This document shows positions 56,000 through 62,521 of a stretch of 64,000 bases of DNA, piece after piece. The notes under the pieces are model-generated. The model was not told the origin of the DNA. It ran no database searches and was given only the letters and a program-made list of their open reading frames with translations. The DNA lies in contig NZ_BDJK01000003.1 in assembly GCF_001950255.1 (NCBI RefSeq), positions 1 to 64,000 on the forward strand. Reading direction: 5' to 3'. Numbering within the stretch: the stretch's first letter is position 1; the number at the start of each line of letters is the position of its first letter. The DNA is from Carboxydothermus pertinax (lineage in GTDB: Bacteria; Bacillota; Z-2901; Carboxydothermales; Carboxydothermaceae). Position numbers and translations under genes: made by a program.

Positions 56000-56761
56000 T
56001 TATTCATTAGTTTTAATCATTTTTGACAGAGTAGCTTGGATTTCAAGTAATTGCTTAACATGTAACGGTGACATCCCGAGAGATAAGGCCGTTTCAATTG
56101 TTTCTATCCAGGAATTTTCAAATTCGTCTTTGGAAATTATTAGTGAAATGTACTCAGTCATTGAAGGCGGATTATGGCGAACGAGTCCAGTCATTGTTCC
56201 AATTATTTTGTGCTGTGATGTAACCTCAATATCTTTATATTTTGGGTTTGCTGACCTAAGAAAAGCTTTTCCATTTGTTTTCACATAAAATTTAAGATTT
56301 GCTTTCCAAGTTTCTTCCACAACGCCTGCTGCTACTACTTGTCCATTCAAAGCTGTTTCACTTTGCTTAAAAAAAGCAATATCTCCAGGGAATATCCCAG
56401 CATAAATCATTGAATCTCCTTCAACCTGCAAGGCAAAATCCGCTTTAATACCTGCTGGTAATGCAATTTCTTCAATCCAATTTTCTTCTGCTAATATTGG
56501 TATGCCTGCGCGGATTACTCCGAGTAGAGGGATGGCTTTAGTAGAGATAGGTTTATTATTTTCATTTGTCCGGCCAAGGAGAAAGTCTATTGTTACATTA
56601 AAAAAATTTGAAAGTTTAATAAGTGTGTCAAAATCCGGTTGCCTTTTATTTGATTCATAAAAGGATATTGTTGATTCCCCAATTGAAAGCAATCTTGCCA
56701 ATTCTGCTTGAGTCAAATCTCTTTCAGTACGCAATTGTCGTAGTCTTTGTCCGAAGTTCAC
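56000..56761 (-). CDS. LexA-like prophage repressor (HTH plus S24 peptidase)
   Basis: About 253 aa. N-terminal XRE-type HTH (LTQAELARLLSIGESTISFY near residues 18-37), then the S24 self-cleaving domain: the scissile Ala-Gly in GVIRAGIP near 83, catalytic Ser in EGDSMIY near 117, and a Lys in the VEETWKANLKFY region near 155. Such repressors are inactivated after DNA damage by RecA-stimulated self-cleavage. GTG 56761 is preferred (GAGGTG 6 nt upstream); GTG 56770 is on the Shine-Dalgarno. It is divergent from the Cro-like gene across the operator region. Confidence 0.92.
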   Translation of the reverse strand: MNFGQRLRQLRTERDLTQAELARLLSIGESTISFYESNKRQPDFDTLIKLSNFFNVTIDFLLGRTNENNKPISTKAIPLLGVIRAGIPILAEENWIEEIALPAGIKADFALQVEGDSMIYAGIFPGDIAFFKQSETALNGQVVAAGVVEETWKANLKFYVKTNGKAFLRSANPKYKDIEVTSQHKIIGTMTGLVRHNPPSMTEYISLIISKDEFENSWIETIETALSLGMSPLHVKQLLEIQATLSKMIKTNE

Positions 56762-56784
56762 CAAAATCACCTCTATTTACCAAA

Positions 56785-56814
56785 ATTATAACATTGCAAA
56801 TAGCAAAGTGATAA
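56785..56814 (-). promoter_or_regulatory. Repressor promoter (PRM-like)
   Basis: On the minus strand TTATCA (56814-56809) and TATAAT (56790-56785) stand 18 nt apart. Operator O1 lies in the spacer, which would let the repressor control its own synthesis. Confidence 0.5.
56794..56806. promoter_or_regulatory. Operator O1, TTGC-N5-GCAA
   Basis: TTGCAAATAGCAA is a near-perfect dyad within the repressor promoter. The same TTGC-N5-GCAA form is found at 56893. Confidence 0.6.
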
Positions 56815-56851
56815 GATAAAAAATTTTTCTTTGCAAATTAAAAAATATATC

Positions 56852-56880
56852 TTGACAATATGCAAAGTTAGGTTTAGAAT
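56852..56880 (+). promoter_or_regulatory. Rightward early promoter (PR-like) with embedded half-operator
   Basis: TTGACA (56852-56857) and TAGAAT (56875-56880) are 17 nt apart, an excellent sigma-A promoter for the Cro-like gene. TTGA-N6-GCAA (56852-56865) overlaps the -35 as an imperfect operator; a half site TTGCAAATT is at 56831. Confidence 0.7.
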
Positions 56881-56892
56881 AAAATCAAAGGT

Positions 56893-56905
56893 TTGCAAAA
56901 CGCAA
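56893..56905. promoter_or_regulatory. Operator O3, TTGC-N5-GCAA
   Basis: TTGCAAAACGCAA lies between the rightward promoter and the Cro-like start codon, overlapping the likely transcription start. Confidence 0.6.
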
Positions 56906-56920
56906 TGAAGGAGGGAGAGA

Positions 56921-57151
56921 ATGAACAAGCTAAAGCAATTGCGCAAAGCGAATGGGCTTACTCAGATGGAGATGGCCAAAAAATTGGGTATATCTGACAG
57001 CTACTATTGTCAGATAGAAAATGGTAAGCGAAGAATGTCCCTAAAAACTGCTCTTGATATTGCTGCAATATTAAAAGTAACTCCTAATGACCTTTTTTTG
57101 TCCTCTGACTTTGCAGAATGCCAAGAAAAATCCCAAACCAAAGCGGGGTAA
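56921..57151 (+). CDS. Cro-like XRE-family regulator
   Basis: 76 aa. A single HTH (NGLTQMEMAKKLGISDSYYC, residues 11-30) followed by the typical IENGKRRMSLKTALDIAAIL. As the first gene of the rightward transcript next to the divergent repressor, it is likely the Cro-type antagonist that competes for the TTGC-N5-GCAA sites. AAGGAGGGAGAG lies before the ATG. An activator role is the alternative. Confidence 0.85.
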   Translation: MNKLKQLRKANGLTQMEMAKKLGISDSYYCQIENGKRRMSLKTALDIAAILKVTPNDLFLSSDFAECQEKSQTKAG

Positions 57152-57165
57152 GGAGGTGAGGGAGA

Positions 57166-57450
57166 ATGAAGGCCAAAGAACTAAAAGCACGTATAATGTC
57201 AACCTACGTAGAGGATACGACACTTGAAGCAATTTCTGGATGGGTTTTACATCTTTGTTCCATTCTTGAGGACTTAGATAAAAGGGTGGCTGAACTGGAA
57301 GGGCGAGTTCCAGAACAGCCAAAAGCGTATGAAGTAAAACTAACGCTTGATGCAAATGACTTAGCTAAAAAAATAACAGAAGCTCTGAAAATAAACTATG
57401 AAATTACACTTGAGCCGCCTAAATTACTGAAACCAAAAACTAACGTTTAA
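57166..57450 (+). CDS. 94-aa early phage protein, coiled-coil
   Basis: Not recognised. The first half is helical (ELKARIMSTYVEDTTLEAIS, then LEDLDKRVAELEGRVPEQ), the second half has strand character (EVKLTLDANDLAKKITEAL, INYEITLEPPKLL). GGAGGTGAGGGAG precedes the ATG. Its end overlaps the convergent gene at 57440 by 11 bp. Probably an early regulatory or host-takeover protein. Confidence 0.6.
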   Translation: MKAKELKARIMSTYVEDTTLEAISGWVLHLCSILEDLDKRVAELEGRVPEQPKAYEVKLTLDANDLAKKITEALKINYEITLEPPKLLKPKTNV

Positions 57451-57721
57451 TCACCTTTAACAATCTGCGCAACTCTTCTTTAGACTTAGGTCTTTCAGGC
57501 TCTATATTCGAGCAAAGAAAAACTGCAATGGAAACGGCATCTTTTAGAGTCAGATAAGCAGTTTTCATGACAACATCATATAAGGCTTCATCAGAATCCC
57601 AACCTTCCAAAATCAACTTATTGTAATGCTCTTGAGCCTTTTTGTAAATATCATTCAAGAATGGTTTAAACAATTCTTCATCAAGAAGATTAATCAAATC
57701 AAGAAAATCTTGTTCAGTCAT
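57440..57721 (-). CDS. 93-aa helical protein, minus strand within the early region
   Basis: Not recognised. Acidic helical protein (TEQDFLDLINLLDEELFKPF, AQEHYNKLILEGWDSDEALY, ending KEELRRLLKVIKR). ATG 57721 has AAGGGGG 8 nt upstream; the frame to 57787 is unsupported. It is the only minus-strand gene inside the rightward operon, so it may be expressed in the lysogen (a possible conversion or superinfection-immunity gene). Confidence 0.6.
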   Translation of the reverse strand: MTEQDFLDLINLLDEELFKPFLNDIYKKAQEHYNKLILEGWDSDEALYDVVMKTAYLTLKDAVSIAVFLCSNIEPERPKSKEELRRLLKVIKR

Positions 57722-57731
57722 TAAATGTTCC

Positions 57732-57772
57732 CCCTTCTGTAGAGATATATATTCAATTATTCCACAGAAGGG
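57732..57772. promoter_or_regulatory. Spaced 9-bp inverted repeat between divergent genes
   Basis: CCCTTCTGT (57732-57740) and ACAGAAGGG (57764-57772) are perfect inverted arms 23 nt apart. The left arm overlaps the ribosome binding site of the minus-strand gene at 57721, so binding or pairing could control its translation. Confidence 0.45.
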
Positions 57773-57803
57773 AGTGTATTCCTGCAAAGCAGTGTAGGAG
57801 TTA

Positions 57804-57835
57804 GCCCCACCACTTGCTGGGGATTGGGGTGGGGC
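57804..57835 (+). other. GC-rich hairpin in leader of the 57854 gene
   Basis: GCCCCACC (57804-57811) and GGTGGGGC (57828-57835) form a perfect 8-bp stem with a 16-nt loop, 6 nt before the AGGGGG ribosome binding site of the next CDS. Confidence 0.45.
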
Positions 57836-57853
57836 CGGGAAGGGGGTAATAAC

Positions 57854-58054
57854 TTGGAACGGCCAAAGGAAAAGGTAATCAGGTTTAAAGTAACAGGCAT
57901 CAAAGTGGGCAACAAGTTGGTTGCCGTAGAAGACCCAGAAGTAGATAAATTACTGGACTCAGATGAAGTAAGAGAGGCAATCACTGACAAACTGGCCGAA
58001 ATATTTGCACCAATAGTTTATCGTGAATTAGTTGAAAAGAAGTCGGCAGGGTAA
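57854..58054 (+). CDS. 66-aa early phage protein of unknown function
   Basis: Not recognised. Starts ERPKEKVIRFKVTGIKVGNK and ends IVYRELVEKKSAG, a small basic-acidic protein with a beta-strand start and a helical end. TTG 57854 lies 7 nt after AGGGGG, and the ORF further upstream lacks a ribosome binding site. Between it and the next gene (58055-58140) only a GC-rich hairpin-forming stretch is seen. Confidence 0.55.
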   Translation: MERPKEKVIRFKVTGIKVGNKLVAVEDPEVDKLLDSDEVREAITDKLAEIFAPIVYRELVEKKSAG

Positions 58055-58140
58055 ATTCCCGGCCGGTGGCCATCCGACCGGGTGGAGGGTAGGAGGTAAT
58101 CTTCCTACTGATAGTAAACCACAGGAAGGGGGTGAAGTGA

Positions 58141-58575
58141 ATGAAACGAGATTGCAACAACATTTATAAAATCGCGAGAAAAAATGCAGGATTAACACAA
58201 GAAGAAGCAGCGGAACTTCTCCATATTAGCGTCAGGTCTTTAGCAGATTACGAAGCTGGGCGAACAATTCCACCAGACGACATCGTGTGCAATATGGTAC
58301 AGATTTATAATGCGCGCTGGCTGGCTTATAGTCACCTAAAACATTCGACTATGATAGGGCAGAAATACTTACCGGATTTATCACTAACAGACTTACCAAG
58401 GTCGGTATTAAAGCTACAAAAAGAGGTAAGGGATTTGGAAAACATCAATGGTGAACTGATAGCAATTGTTTGCGATGGGGAAATTGATGAAACCGAAAAG
58501 CCAAAGTGGAAGAAAATTGCGCAAGAAATCAACGAAATGGCGGGAGCTGCTTTATCGGTTGTTTTCTCAAGCTAA
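58141..58575 (+). CDS. XRE-family transcriptional regulator of the prophage
   Basis: 144 aa. N-terminal HTH (GLTQEEAAELLHISVRSLAD, residues 17-36, followed by YEAGRTIPPDD), a linker and a C-terminal helical region (SVLKLQKEVRDLENINGELI), suggesting dimerisation. Such second regulators in the early region are common in siphophages. GGAAGGGGGTGAAG precedes the ATG. Possible antirepressor or late regulator; exact role unknown. Confidence 0.82.
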   Translation: MKRDCNNIYKIARKNAGLTQEEAAELLHISVRSLADYEAGRTIPPDDIVCNMVQIYNARWLAYSHLKHSTMIGQKYLPDLSLTDLPRSVLKLQKEVRDLENINGELIAIVCDGEIDETEKPKWKKIAQEINEMAGAALSVVFSS

Positions 58576-58591
58576 TGAGGAGGGTTTAACG

Positions 58592-58636
58592 ATGAAAGAA
58601 AAGGTCCATAAAAAAGAAAAAGGCCCGAAGGCCTAA
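58592..58636 (+). CDS. Possible 14-aa leader peptide
   Basis: The short ORF reads MKEKVHKKEKGPKA with GAGGAGGG 7-8 nt upstream. Its last codons (GGC-CCG-AAG-GCC) sit inside a small hairpin AGGCC/GGCCT (58621-58634). This may be a translated leader controlling downstream early genes, or a chance ORF. Confidence 0.3.
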   Translation: MKEKVHKKEKGPKA

Positions 58637-58673
58637 GTAATCTCTCAAAATTAGTTTATCACAAAAGGAGCGT

Positions 58674-58946
58674 GTGGACAATATGTGGATAGGCCATAAT
58701 GGTATGGTTTTTAATATGGACTTTGTAAAACGTATAAAAGGTAGCGTTTATAAAAACAATTCAAGTTATATTGGAGAAGTGACATTTGTAACGAAGGACG
58801 AAGGAGAAATTGTTTTCGCGATAAGAAAATTTCCGGAAGAATATTATGCACAAAGATTTGTTGCAAATGTGCTGGAAATAGTTAAGGCTTACTTAAAAGC
58901 GGTAGATGTGAAGATTGAAATAGCTGAAGTGAAGGAGGCGGTTTAG
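58674..58946 (+). CDS. 90-aa early phage protein
   Basis: Not recognised. Starts (M)DNMWIGHNGMVFNMDFVKRI and ends KIEIAEVKEAV; beta-rich first half and a helical middle (YYAQRFVANVLEIVKAYLK). GTG at 58674 is 3 nt from AAAGGAG and ATG at 58683 is 12 nt from it, so the start is undecided. Its last codons include the ribosome binding site of the next gene. Confidence 0.6.
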   Translation: MDNMWIGHNGMVFNMDFVKRIKGSVYKNNSSYIGEVTFVTKDEGEIVFAIRKFPEEYYAQRFVANVLEIVKAYLKAVDVKIEIAEVKEAV

Positions 58947-59198
58947 GTGAAAAAAGTTCTTTATTTCTGTAACAGATGCGGTAAAGAAGTTGAGGAAAAA
59001 AAGATTTATCGTCTTTGGGTGACTGCAAGACGCATGGATTTAAACAATAACCATGATAGAGATGTATACTCTGAACTTTGTGTTGATTGTTTGCACGAAA
59101 TAGAACTTAAGATTTTTGAAGGCTATCTTCCGGTCTTAAATAATGAAGCAAGTCGTTTAACCGGATTACCTTTATACAAAAAGCAGGAGGCGGTTTAG
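58947..59198 (+). CDS. 83-aa zinc-ribbon-like phage protein
   Basis: Two CxxC pairs, CNRC (residues 8-11) and CVDC near 49, suggest a zinc ribbon. The rest has a basic linker and a C-terminal helical tail. GTG start with GGAGG in the end of the previous gene. The function is unknown; many phages encode small zinc-ribbon proteins. Confidence 0.65.
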   Translation: MKKVLYFCNRCGKEVEEKKIYRLWVTARRMDLNNNHDRDVYSELCVDCLHEIELKIFEGYLPVLNNEASRLTGLPLYKKQEAV

Positions 59199-59513
59199 GT
59201 GGCGGTGGAAAACTTAGTGATGCTGAATGAGGCCCTACCGCTTGAAGAAATACCTGCTGAGGTAGATAGAATACGAACGATGATACAGAGCTTGGAAGCG
59301 GTTAAGAAAGCATACGAGGATAAGCTTAAATCCTGGATGAAAGAAAATAGCCTGGATAAGGCAGAACTGGCAGGGTATATATGCACTTTTTATAAGCAGG
59401 AAAGGAAAGAACTCGACAAAGACGCGCTGGCAAATGTGATAGACCTAACATCATATACAAAAGTTAAGGTTATTGAGGGATTTAAGATTACCAAGAAGAA
59501 AGGAGCGGTATAA
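59199..59513 (+). CDS. 104-aa coiled-coil phage protein upstream of Sak4
   Basis: Not recognised by family. Helical start (VDRIRTMIQSLEAVKKAYED), then a compact region with YICTFYKQERKELDKDALAN and a basic end KITKKKGAV. This resembles the small Gp157/DUF-type proteins that precede single-strand annealing proteins in siphophages, by position and style only. GTG start follows the repeated GGAGGCGGTTTAG junction. Confidence 0.55.
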   Translation: MAVENLVMLNEALPLEEIPAEVDRIRTMIQSLEAVKKAYEDKLKSWMKENSLDKAELAGYICTFYKQERKELDKDALANVIDLTSYTKVKVIEGFKITKKKGAV

Positions 59514-60452
59514 ATGGCTTTCAAAAAAGCTACAAAGAAACAAGCTAAAGCCCGAATTGGGCTGATTGGTCCAAGCGGGTCCGGGAAAACTTACACAGCT
59601 CTGAAACTTGCGAGCGGACTGGGTGGAAAAATAGCCGTAATTGATACCGAGCACGGAAGCGCAAGCAAATACGCAGATAAATTCGAGTTTGACGTGTTAG
59701 AACTTGATACCTACCACCCACAGAAATACATTGACGCAATCAAGGAAGCTGCAAAAGAAGGCTATGATGTGCTTGTCATTGATAGTCTATCACACGCATG
59801 GGCCGGAACTGACGGAGCTATAGAGCTTGCCGATAAGAATGCGGTGAAATATGGTGGCAATAAATTCGCAGCTTGGCGGGATGTAACACCACTCCATAAC
59901 AAACTGGTTGAAGCAATTATTACAGCACCACTACATGTAATAGCAACGATGCGGGCTAAGATGCAGTACATTCAGACGCAAGACGAAAAAGGCAAAACCA
60001 TAATAAAAAAAGTTGGGCTTGAACCAGTTCAAAGGGACGGAATGGAGTACGAATTCGATATAGTGGCTGACATGGACATTGACCATAATCTCATTATTAG
60101 CAAGACGAGATGCGAGGCTTTAGACGGGCTAATAATTAATAAACCTGGCGAAGAGCTGGCCAAAATTATCAAAGACTGGCTTACTGACGGAGTACAGGTC
60201 GAAACGCCAAAACCAAAGCAAGAAACTAAAGCTAAAGCAGAGGATGTAAAAGAAATGGTTAAAAGAATGGCGGCAGAAGTCAAAACATATGCCGAGGAAG
60301 CCAGCTGGACACAAGAACAGTTGCGGGAACATGTGCATGAAAGATATGGCAAAGAACCAACCAAGTTGACGCTGGAGGAATGGCAAGAGTTACATCAATA
60401 CATCAAAGATTTAGCGATGATTACAAAGTCCGTCGAGGTGGATGTTGAATAA
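59514..60452 (+). CDS. Sak4-like RecA-fold ATPase (phage AAA_24 family)
   Basis: 312-aa RecA-like ATPase; Sak4 proteins promote single-strand annealing/strand exchange in phage recombination together with an SSB. Walker A GPSGSGKTYT is at residues 19-28, followed by KIAVIDTEHGSAS (loop near 40), Walker B DVLVIDSLSHAW near 83, and a motor-region IATMRAKMQYI near 143. The C-terminal 100 residues are helical and basic-acidic and may bind partners. The gene has GGAGCGG in the previous gene's end. The phage SSB gene is 3 kb downstream. Confidence 0.83.
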   Translation: MAFKKATKKQAKARIGLIGPSGSGKTYTALKLASGLGGKIAVIDTEHGSASKYADKFEFDVLELDTYHPQKYIDAIKEAAKEGYDVLVIDSLSHAWAGTDGAIELADKNAVKYGGNKFAAWRDVTPLHNKLVEAIITAPLHVIATMRAKMQYIQTQDEKGKTIIKKVGLEPVQRDGMEYEFDIVADMDIDHNLIISKTRCEALDGLIINKPGEELAKIIKDWLTDGVQVETPKPKQETKAKAEDVKEMVKRMAAEVKTYAEEASWTQEQLREHVHERYGKEPTKLTLEEWQELHQYIKDLAMITKSVEVDVE

Positions 60453-60497
60453 TGGCGGGCGGGCTCGGCCTGCTCGCCTTATAAGAGGTGAAAAGCA

Positions 60498-61448
60498 ATG
60501 GGGCGGACTAAGATAGAGTGGGCCGATGCAGTATGGAATCCCGTAACGGGCTGTACGCCGGTGTCTGAAGGTTGCAAAAACTGCTATGCTGAACGTATGA
60601 GCAAGCGTTTGGCTGGGAGGTGCGGATATCCAGAGGACGAGCCGTTTAGGGTGACGTTGCACCCAGAAAAATTAAATGAACCTTGGCATTGGAAGAAACC
60701 GCGCCGGGTATTTGTATGCAGTATGGGCGATTTATTTCATGAAGATGTACCGGATGATTTTATTCTTAAAGTGTTTTTACAAATGACCTTTTGCCCAAGT
60801 AGGCATATATTCATGGTTTTGACAAAGCGACCTAAACGGATGAAGGACATTATAGAGAAATTTATGGGGCAAATGCTTGGGACGTCAGGAAAAACAATGG
60901 AGGAAAAGCAAGCCTGGCCTCATAAAAGAGTATGGCTCGGTGTTACAGTAGAAAATCAAGAAATGGCCAATGAAAGAATTCCAATATTACTTAAGATACC
61001 AGCAACTGTACGGTTTGTTAGTTGTGAACCTCTATTAGGACCAGTGGATTTATCAAAATGGTTAGGAATATGCGAAGGTTGCGGAGTGCCAGCAACAAAA
61101 TGCGGACCTGTTTTATGGCATAAAGGTCAAAAATGTTGTCCGGATTGTACCCATGATTTCCAACTTAACTGGGTCATTGCTGGCGGCGAAACCGGCCCTG
61201 GAGCTCGACCGATGCACCCAGAGTGGGTAAGGAGCCTACGAGACCAGTGCCAAGAAGCAGGGGTACCATTCTTCTTCAAAAGTTGGGGTGAATATAAACC
61301 TTTGCCTTATAGCGATAGAGGGGATGGACTGCATACTCTGACAGAATATAAAGGTTGCAAATATGACTTTGTAAAAGTAGGGAAAAAGAACGCAGGCAGT
61401 CTCCTGGACGGTCGGACTTGGGATGAGTTTCCAGATTTGGAGGGCTAA
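60498..61448 (+). CDS. Phage Gp37/Gp68-family (DUF5131) protein, radical-SAM-like
   Basis: 316 aa. The first Cys motif, VTGCTPVSEGCKNCYAERM (residues 16-34), is the signature of the Gp37/Gp68 family and resembles a modified radical-SAM C-x3-C-x2-C cluster site. Later, CGVPATKCGPV and KCCPDCTHD bring extra cysteines (metal-binding insert near 200-222), and VIAGGETGPGARPMHPEWVR near 226 is the conserved core. The reaction is unknown in my knowledge. GAGGTGAAAAG precedes the ATG. Confidence 0.82.
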   Translation: MGRTKIEWADAVWNPVTGCTPVSEGCKNCYAERMSKRLAGRCGYPEDEPFRVTLHPEKLNEPWHWKKPRRVFVCSMGDLFHEDVPDDFILKVFLQMTFCPSRHIFMVLTKRPKRMKDIIEKFMGQMLGTSGKTMEEKQAWPHKRVWLGVTVENQEMANERIPILLKIPATVRFVSCEPLLGPVDLSKWLGICEGCGVPATKCGPVLWHKGQKCCPDCTHDFQLNWVIAGGETGPGARPMHPEWVRSLRDQCQEAGVPFFFKSWGEYKPLPYSDRGDGLHTLTEYKGCKYDFVKVGKKNAGSLLDGRTWDEFPDLEG

Positions 61449-61450
61449 AA

Positions 61451-61756
61451 ATGGACCGCGAATTCAAAATTGTCTTTTTCATTATGCTCCTGGCGGCGGT
61501 GATTGGGGCCGCGGCCAGGTTGCCTCATATAATTAATTACCAGGCTATAGTAATAGACCATGCAAACACGCAAGAGATAATCGTCGAGAAAGGCGATACT
61601 CTTTGGGGTATCGCTAAAGAGCTAAGCATACCAGGAAAAGATATCCGGATAGTAATCGAGGAGATAAAGATTCTGAATAATATGGACAGCTACACGATTT
61701 ACCCTGGACAAGCTTTAAAGGTACCGATGTCGCAAAATGAAATCGCTAAAAGATAG
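61451..61756 (+). CDS. LysM-domain membrane protein, YneA-like architecture
   Basis: 101 aa. One N-terminal transmembrane helix (residues 6-25, FKIVFFIMLLAAVIGAAARL) followed by a single LysM domain (EIIVEKGDTLWGIAKEL to YTIYPGQALKVP, about residues 42-93), which binds peptidoglycan. This is the plan of YneA, the SOS-induced division inhibitor of Bacillus, which has a short N-terminal helix and LysM domain. Whether this prophage protein arrests division or aids lysis is unknown. GGAGGG precedes the ATG. Confidence 0.75.
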   Translation: MDREFKIVFFIMLLAAVIGAAARLPHIINYQAIVIDHANTQEIIVEKGDTLWGIAKELSIPGKDIRIVIEEIKILNNMDSYTIYPGQALKVPMSQNEIAKR

Positions 61757-61765
61757 GTGAAGCCG

Positions 61766-62521
61766 ATGAATTATATCAAAGAATTGAATGCGTTTAGAGA
61801 TTGGGCCGTGATAAACCGCCCGTCAACAGGACAAGTTGCATTATGGTATACGCTTATATCCATATGCAACATGACTGGTTGGCAAGAGTGGTTTACAGTG
61901 CCCAATCAAACGCTTCAATTAATGACCGGTTTATCCCGGCAGGGGTTAGAGAAAGCGCGCAATCAATTAATCCAAAGGGGATTAATTGAATATCGAAAAG
62001 GAACCTCTAACCAAGCCGGACGATACCGGATAATACCTTTCGAAAAGCAAAAGGTTGACTGTCAAAAAGTAGGCACAGAAGTAGGCACAATGGTAGGCAC
62101 AGAAGTAGGCACGGTAGGAGCGTTTCAGGAGGCACAGGAGGAGCGCTCCAGTTGCACATTATATAAACAAAACAAAACTAAAAATATTAATTTAGTTACT
62201 TCTAACGAAGTAACAGCTGACGCTGACGACGCCCCACCAACTAACCAACAATTGATTACTGAACTCACTAAAGAGTACCGCAAGCTTATCCCACAGGACA
62301 AGCACCAAAAAGGGGACTTTTCCTTTATTGGACGGCTTTATAACGAATATGGCTATGACAAAGTGCTCTTGGCGATTAATGAACTTGGTTATCGGATTGA
62401 TAGTGGTTTTATCCCCGAAAAGCCGTTGATTTATCTGAATGCTATCCTCAAAGGAGATGGTAAGAGTGGCGGCCGAGGTAAAAAGTCTGCCGCAAACGAC
62501 TACTCATGGTATTTCGATTGA
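61766..62521 (+). CDS. Phage replication initiator (DnaD-like), with internal origin
   Basis: About 251 aa. N-terminal winged-helix region (VALWYTLISICNMTGWQEWF, then QTLQLMTGLSRQGLEKARNQ) of the type seen in phage replisome organisers; a low-complexity linker VGTEVGTMVGTEVGTVG (encoded by 12-bp iterons, see 62069-62214) and a C-terminal DnaD-like domain (RKLIPQDKHQKGDFSFIGRL, then FIPEKPLIYLNAILKGD). ATG 61766 is preferred, 6 nt after AGGTGA; GTG 61757 overlaps that site. It precedes a DnaC-like loader by an overlap of 56 bp. Confidence 0.82.
   Translation: MNYIKELNAFRDWAVINRPSTGQVALWYTLISICNMTGWQEWFTVPNQTLQLMTGLSRQGLEKARNQLIQRGLIEYRKGTSNQAGRYRIIPFEKQKVDCQKVGTEVGTMVGTEVGTVGAFQEAQEERSSCTLYKQNKTKNINLVTSNEVTADADDAPPTNQQLITELTKEYRKLIPQDKHQKGDFSFIGRLYNEYGYDKVLLAINELGYRIDSGFIPEKPLIYLNAILKGDGKSGGRGKKSAANDYSWYFD
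62069..62214 (+). other. Candidate prophage replication origin (iterons, A+T-rich tract, dyad)
   Basis: Inside the initiator gene the unit GTAGGCACA occurs at 62069, 62081, 62093 and (as GTAGGCACG) 62105 with an exact 12-bp period. About 50 bp downstream (62158-62192) lies an A+T-rich tract with TATATAAACAAAACAAAACT, followed by the perfect inverted repeat GTTACTTC-TAAC-GAAGTAAC (62195-62214). Iterons plus A+T-rich region plus dyad within an initiator gene is the layout of lambda-type origins. Confidence 0.6.

Noticed and set aside
50996-56000. CRISPR array or tRNA genes in the prophage block
   Set aside because: No regularly spaced direct repeats and no cloverleaf or CCA-ended tRNA-like sequence was seen; the 12-bp repeats at 62069 have no spacers and are coding.
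62439-62520. Start of the DnaC-like gene at the far upstream in-frame codon
   Set aside because: The Shine-Dalgarno AAAGGAG at 62450-62456 lies downstream of that codon and fits GTG 62466.
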